A DNA stretch of 9,626 nt, taken from Flammeovirgaceae bacterium UBA4659 (GTDB lineage: Bacteria; Bacteroidota; Bacteroidia; Cytophagales; Cyclobacteriaceae). Under the pieces are notes generated by a model. It did not search any database. It was given only the letters and a program-made list of their open reading frames with translations, and was not told the origin of the DNA. This document shows positions 8,111-9,626 of the stretch, one piece after another; position 1 is the stretch's first letter, and the number at the start of each line of letters is the position of its first letter. The stretch covers positions 1 to 9,626 of the forward strand of contig DHLV01000098.1 of the NCBI GenBank assembly GCA_002405445.1. Reading direction: 5' to 3'. A program made the position numbers and the translations under genes.

Positions 8111-8731
8111 TTAACTCAAACCGTTTCGATAAAGAAACGTGATCAGTTCAGTAGATGTTTGAACACGCGCTTTTTCCATCGCGCGCTGTTTATAAAATTC
8201 AACTGTGCGTCTGCTAAGCCCCATCTCTTCGGCAATCACTTCGCTAGATTTTCCTTTCGCCAGGTGCTCAATGAGTTTTAATTCCTGCGGTGAAAATCGA
8301 AGTTCAGAAATATTCTTCACCTTGTTGCTGGATCTGGTTTCCTTGATCTCATCAGCGAAAAATTGGCCTCCATCACATACTGCTCTTATTGCTTCGCATA
8401 GTTTGGGCAGTGGGGAGTCCTTTGTTATGTAGCCCTCGACACCGAGTGTGAAGAAATGTTTTGCCGCTTCGATGGTGTCAACCATCGAGAGCACAATGAT
8501 TTTCGCATTTTGCCTTTCCTCCAACATAGCTCTGGCGGTCTCATAGCCGTTCATCCTTGGCATCTGCACATCCATCAACACCAAGTCAATCCATTGCTTT
8601 TTGAAAATATTAAGCGCTTCTTTTCCTGTTGGTGCCTCAAGGAAAACAGCATCGTTAAAACCTTGGGACTTCAGTGCTACAATTAAAGAGCTGCGAAACA
8701 AGGTATGGTCATCGACAATGAGGAATGTCAT
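8111..8731 (-). CDS. NarL/FixJ-family response regulator
   Basis: A 206-residue two-domain regulator of normal family length. The receiver domain (about 1-120) has the acidic pair D7/D8, phosphoacceptor D54 (in LVLMDVQMPRMNG), switch residue S82 and conserved K104. The LuxR/GerE-type helix-turn-helix spans about 146-201 (FSPQELKLIEHLAKGKSS, then AEEMGLSRRTVEFYK). In this family, phosphorylation of the aspartate by a sensor kinase promotes dimerisation and DNA binding. Start ATG 8731 is the conserved MTFLIVDDH opening, and an in-frame TAA lies ten codons upstream (8757-8759, read on the minus strand). No histidine kinase is visible, so the partner must lie elsewhere or upstream of the REP cluster. 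The gene sits 265 bases upstream of the secreted RHS-like/PKD gene on the same strand. It could control that operon, but no direct evidence of its target is visible. A REP hairpin lies about 64 bases upstream of its start. Confidence 0.97.
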   Translation of the reverse strand: MTFLIVDDHTLFRSSLIVALKSQGFNDAVFLEAPTGKEALNIFKKQWIDLVLMDVQMPRMNGYETARAMLEERQNAKIIVLSMVDTIEAAKHFFTLGVEGYITKDSPLPKLCEAIRAVCDGGQFFADEIKETRSSNKVKNISELRFSPQELKLIEHLAKGKSSEVIAEEMGLSRRTVEFYKQRAMEKARVQTSTELITFLYRNGLS

Positions 8732-8786
8732 AAAAAATACTGAGGGTTTTTGGTGTTATAAAGTTCTGAAATTCAAACAATAGTGC

Positions 8787-8819
8787 CCTGCGTTCACGTT
8801 GGTCGCCTGACCAACGTGC
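8787..8819 (+). repeat. REP-like hairpin, type A, copy 1 (A1)
   Basis: The palindrome at 8795-8818 has arms CACGTTGGTC and GACCAACGTG around the loop GCCT. It is preceded by CCTGCGTT. The whole 33-base unit recurs exactly at 9538-9570. It lies between the RAYT stop codon and the response regulator start. Orientation is set by the GCCT loop reading on the plus strand. An outer GCG/CGC pairing extends the stem across a small internal loop, as in many REP elements. There is no T-tract on either side, so it is not an obvious intrinsic terminator. Confidence 0.92.
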
Positions 8820-8851
8820 CGCGTCTTTATGATGGCCAACTTGCCAGTATG

Positions 8852-9379
8852 CTATAATTCATCCAAATGCGTGGTCAGTCCGAACTCGTCAATGCCCTCT
8901 TCATAGAATTTGGCTGAACTGAACCGATATTCCAATGGATGGCAGGCCAAGTTCCAATGTGGCTGACATGGGTTGGTGTGAACGTAATCGATCTTTTGTT
9001 GTACAAATTTTTCCGAAAACAAGTCTATGCTCAACGAATCTCTTTTCCATACTTGAAACACCCTGTCCTTAGCGCTCACATAAATCTCTTCCAGTTTCTT
9101 TTGCCCATGCACTTGTTTGATCCTTTCAATTATTTTCTTTGCCGTAAACTTTAGAAAATCGCGCTGTACATCTTCTAACTTAAAATCATTTTGTATGCGC
9201 CAAATGATATGCATGTGATTTGGCATAATGACATATGCACCCACTTTTACTTGCCCTTGCGCAATTCTGAACTTCAAAGCCTCTATCACAATCAGTTTCG
9301 CTTCATCGCTGTCCAGCAACTTGAGCCAATCGTAACAGACGGCCGTGAAAAACTGCACGTGATTCTTTTCGATTACCAT
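8852..9379 (-). CDS. REP-associated tyrosine transposase (RAYT, Y1 HUH family)
   Basis: A 175-residue single-domain protein of the IS200/Y1 transposase fold. The metal-binding HUH motif is H55-M56-H57 within MPNHMHIIW (52-60). The catalytic tyrosine is most likely Y132 in KIDYVHTNP (129-137), the RAYT signature. The C-terminal part (LEYRFSSAKFYEEG, then IDEFG) matches the style of Bacteroidota RAYTs. RAYTs are known to cut and join single-stranded REP hairpins; here matching hairpins lie on both sides (A1 33 bases after the stop, B1 55 bases before the start), so they are the likely substrates. There is no TnpB neighbour, so this is not a complete IS200/IS605 element. The start is secure: in-frame TAG and TAA lie two and five codons upstream of ATG 9379. 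A small hairpin covers the usual ribosome-binding position. All motifs appear intact, so the enzyme is probably active. Confidence 0.96.
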   Translation of the reverse strand: MVIEKNHVQFFTAVCYDWLKLLDSDEAKLIVIEALKFRIAQGQVKVGAYVIMPNHMHIIWRIQNDFKLEDVQRDFLKFTAKKIIERIKQVHGQKKLEEIYVSAKDRVFQVWKRDSLSIDLFSEKFVQQKIDYVHTNPCQPHWNLACHPLEYRFSSAKFYEEGIDEFGLTTHLDEL

Positions 9380-9380
9380 G

Positions 9381-9397
9381 CGCTAGCTAAGTTAGCG
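9381..9397 (-). promoter_or_regulatory. Hairpin abutting the RAYT start codon
   Basis: On the minus strand, arms CGCTA and TAGCG flank a seven-base loop that can itself pair in part (GCTA/TAGC). The 3' arm ends two bases before ATG 9379, covering where a ribosome would load. It could dampen translation, as leader hairpins do for IS200-type transposases. The stem is short, so the role is inferred. Confidence 0.3.
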
Positions 9398-9423
9398 ATT
9401 CGAGCCGAAAGTTCTCTTGATCT

Positions 9424-9439
9424 CAACTTAGAGAAGTTG
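9424..9439. repeat. Small hairpin overlapping the B1 arm
   Basis: CAACTT (9424-9429) and AAGTTG (9434-9439) are reverse complements around four bases. The second arm overlaps the first arm of the B1 palindrome (9435-9445), so the two structures exclude each other in one strand. Confidence 0.3.
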
Positions 9440-9461
9440 TTGGTCAGGCGACCAACAACTA
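9432..9461 (-). repeat. REP-like hairpin, type B, copy 1 (B1)
   Basis: The palindrome at 9435-9460 has arms AGTTGTTGGTC and GACCAACAACT (11 pairs) around the loop AGGC. The plus-strand loop is the complement of that in A1, so B1 is inverted relative to A1 and the two bracket the RAYT gene. It shares the 18-base core with type A, but its outer stem bases differ while still pairing. It lies 55 bases upstream of the RAYT start. Confidence 0.92.
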
Positions 9462-9537
9462 CACGGGGGTGAGACTTGGAAGAGTAAAGAGCTTGTTGAC
9501 TTTTGTTTGCAAATTAAGTAGTAGCGAAATGGAACGG

Positions 9538-9570
9538 CCTGCGTTCACGTTGGTCGCCTGACCAACGTGC
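9538..9570 (+). repeat. REP-like hairpin, type A, copy 2 (A2)
   Basis: This is an exact 33-base copy of A1. The palindrome is at 9546-9569 with loop GCCT. Here the stem extends outward: TGCG (9540-9543) pairs with CGCA (9570-9573), leaving a two-base TT bulge on one side. It is in the same orientation as A1 and opposite to B1 and B2. Confidence 0.92.
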
Positions 9571-9602
9571 GCACGTAATCACAAACACCAGAAGATTGAC
9601 AA

Positions 9603-9626
9603 AGAAGTTGTTGGTCAGGCGACCAA
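9603..9626 (-). repeat. REP-like hairpin, type B, copy 2 (B2), cut by window end
   Basis: The 24 visible bases are identical to the start of the B1 unit: AGA, then the arm AGTTGTTGGTC (9606-9616), loop AGGC (9617-9620) and the first six bases of the second arm. The final arm bases lie beyond the window. With A2 it forms a closely spaced inverted pair. Confidence 0.88.

Noticed and set aside
8732..8790. A promoter for the response regulator (TTTG followed by TATAAC).
   Set aside because: The spacing is too short and the second element does not fit TAnnTTTG, so no promoter could be supported.
8787..9626. The four hairpin repeats as a small CRISPR array.
   Set aside because: Spacing is irregular (about 30 to over 600 bases), orientation alternates, one interval holds a gene and no cas gene is present; REP/BIME organisation fits better.

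Overview
This is most likely a chromosomal segment of a Bacteroidota bacterium, probably Cytophagales-like. The evidence is a large RHS protein with the DUF6443-type N-terminus typical of that phylum, a paired secreted RHS-like/PKD protein, a RAYT with the characteristic Bacteroidota C-terminal sequence, and starts without clear Shine-Dalgarno sequences. The assignment is inferred from protein style; there is no marker gene. All four recognisable genes are on the minus strand, so the functional order runs from high to low coordinates.

Positions 8780-9626 hold a REP/RAYT module. A REP-associated tyrosine transposase gene (8852-9379) is bracketed by hairpin repeats of two related types, A and B. 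They alternate in opposite orientation: A1 (8787-8819), gene, B1 (9432-9461), A2 (9538-9570), B2 (from 9603, cut by the window end). All share an 18-base core, GTTGGTC-AGGC-GACCAAC. A2 and B2 look like a gene-free version of the A1-gene-B1 unit.

Positions 8111-8731 encode a NarL/FixJ-type response regulator with no kinase in view. A 22-base palindrome sits one base after its stop codon, in the gap before the next gene.

Positions 1-7845 hold a two-gene, probably co-transcribed locus. The first gene (3817-7845) encodes a 1342-residue secreted protein with an RHS/SpvB-like N-terminal region, a YD-like motif, a PKD domain and a Cys/Pro-rich tail. The second (1-3772, 44 bases downstream) encodes a secreted DUF6443/RHS-repeat protein. 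Its RHS core ends at about residue 1180, and its variable C-terminal tip begins after that and runs out of the window. By analogy with polymorphic-toxin RHS loci, the first protein may assist export or assembly of the second. The regulator lies just upstream and could control the pair, but this is inference from position only. No immunity gene is visible because the 3' end is outside the window. No tRNA, rRNA or CRISPR array was seen, and no plus-strand gene is supported.
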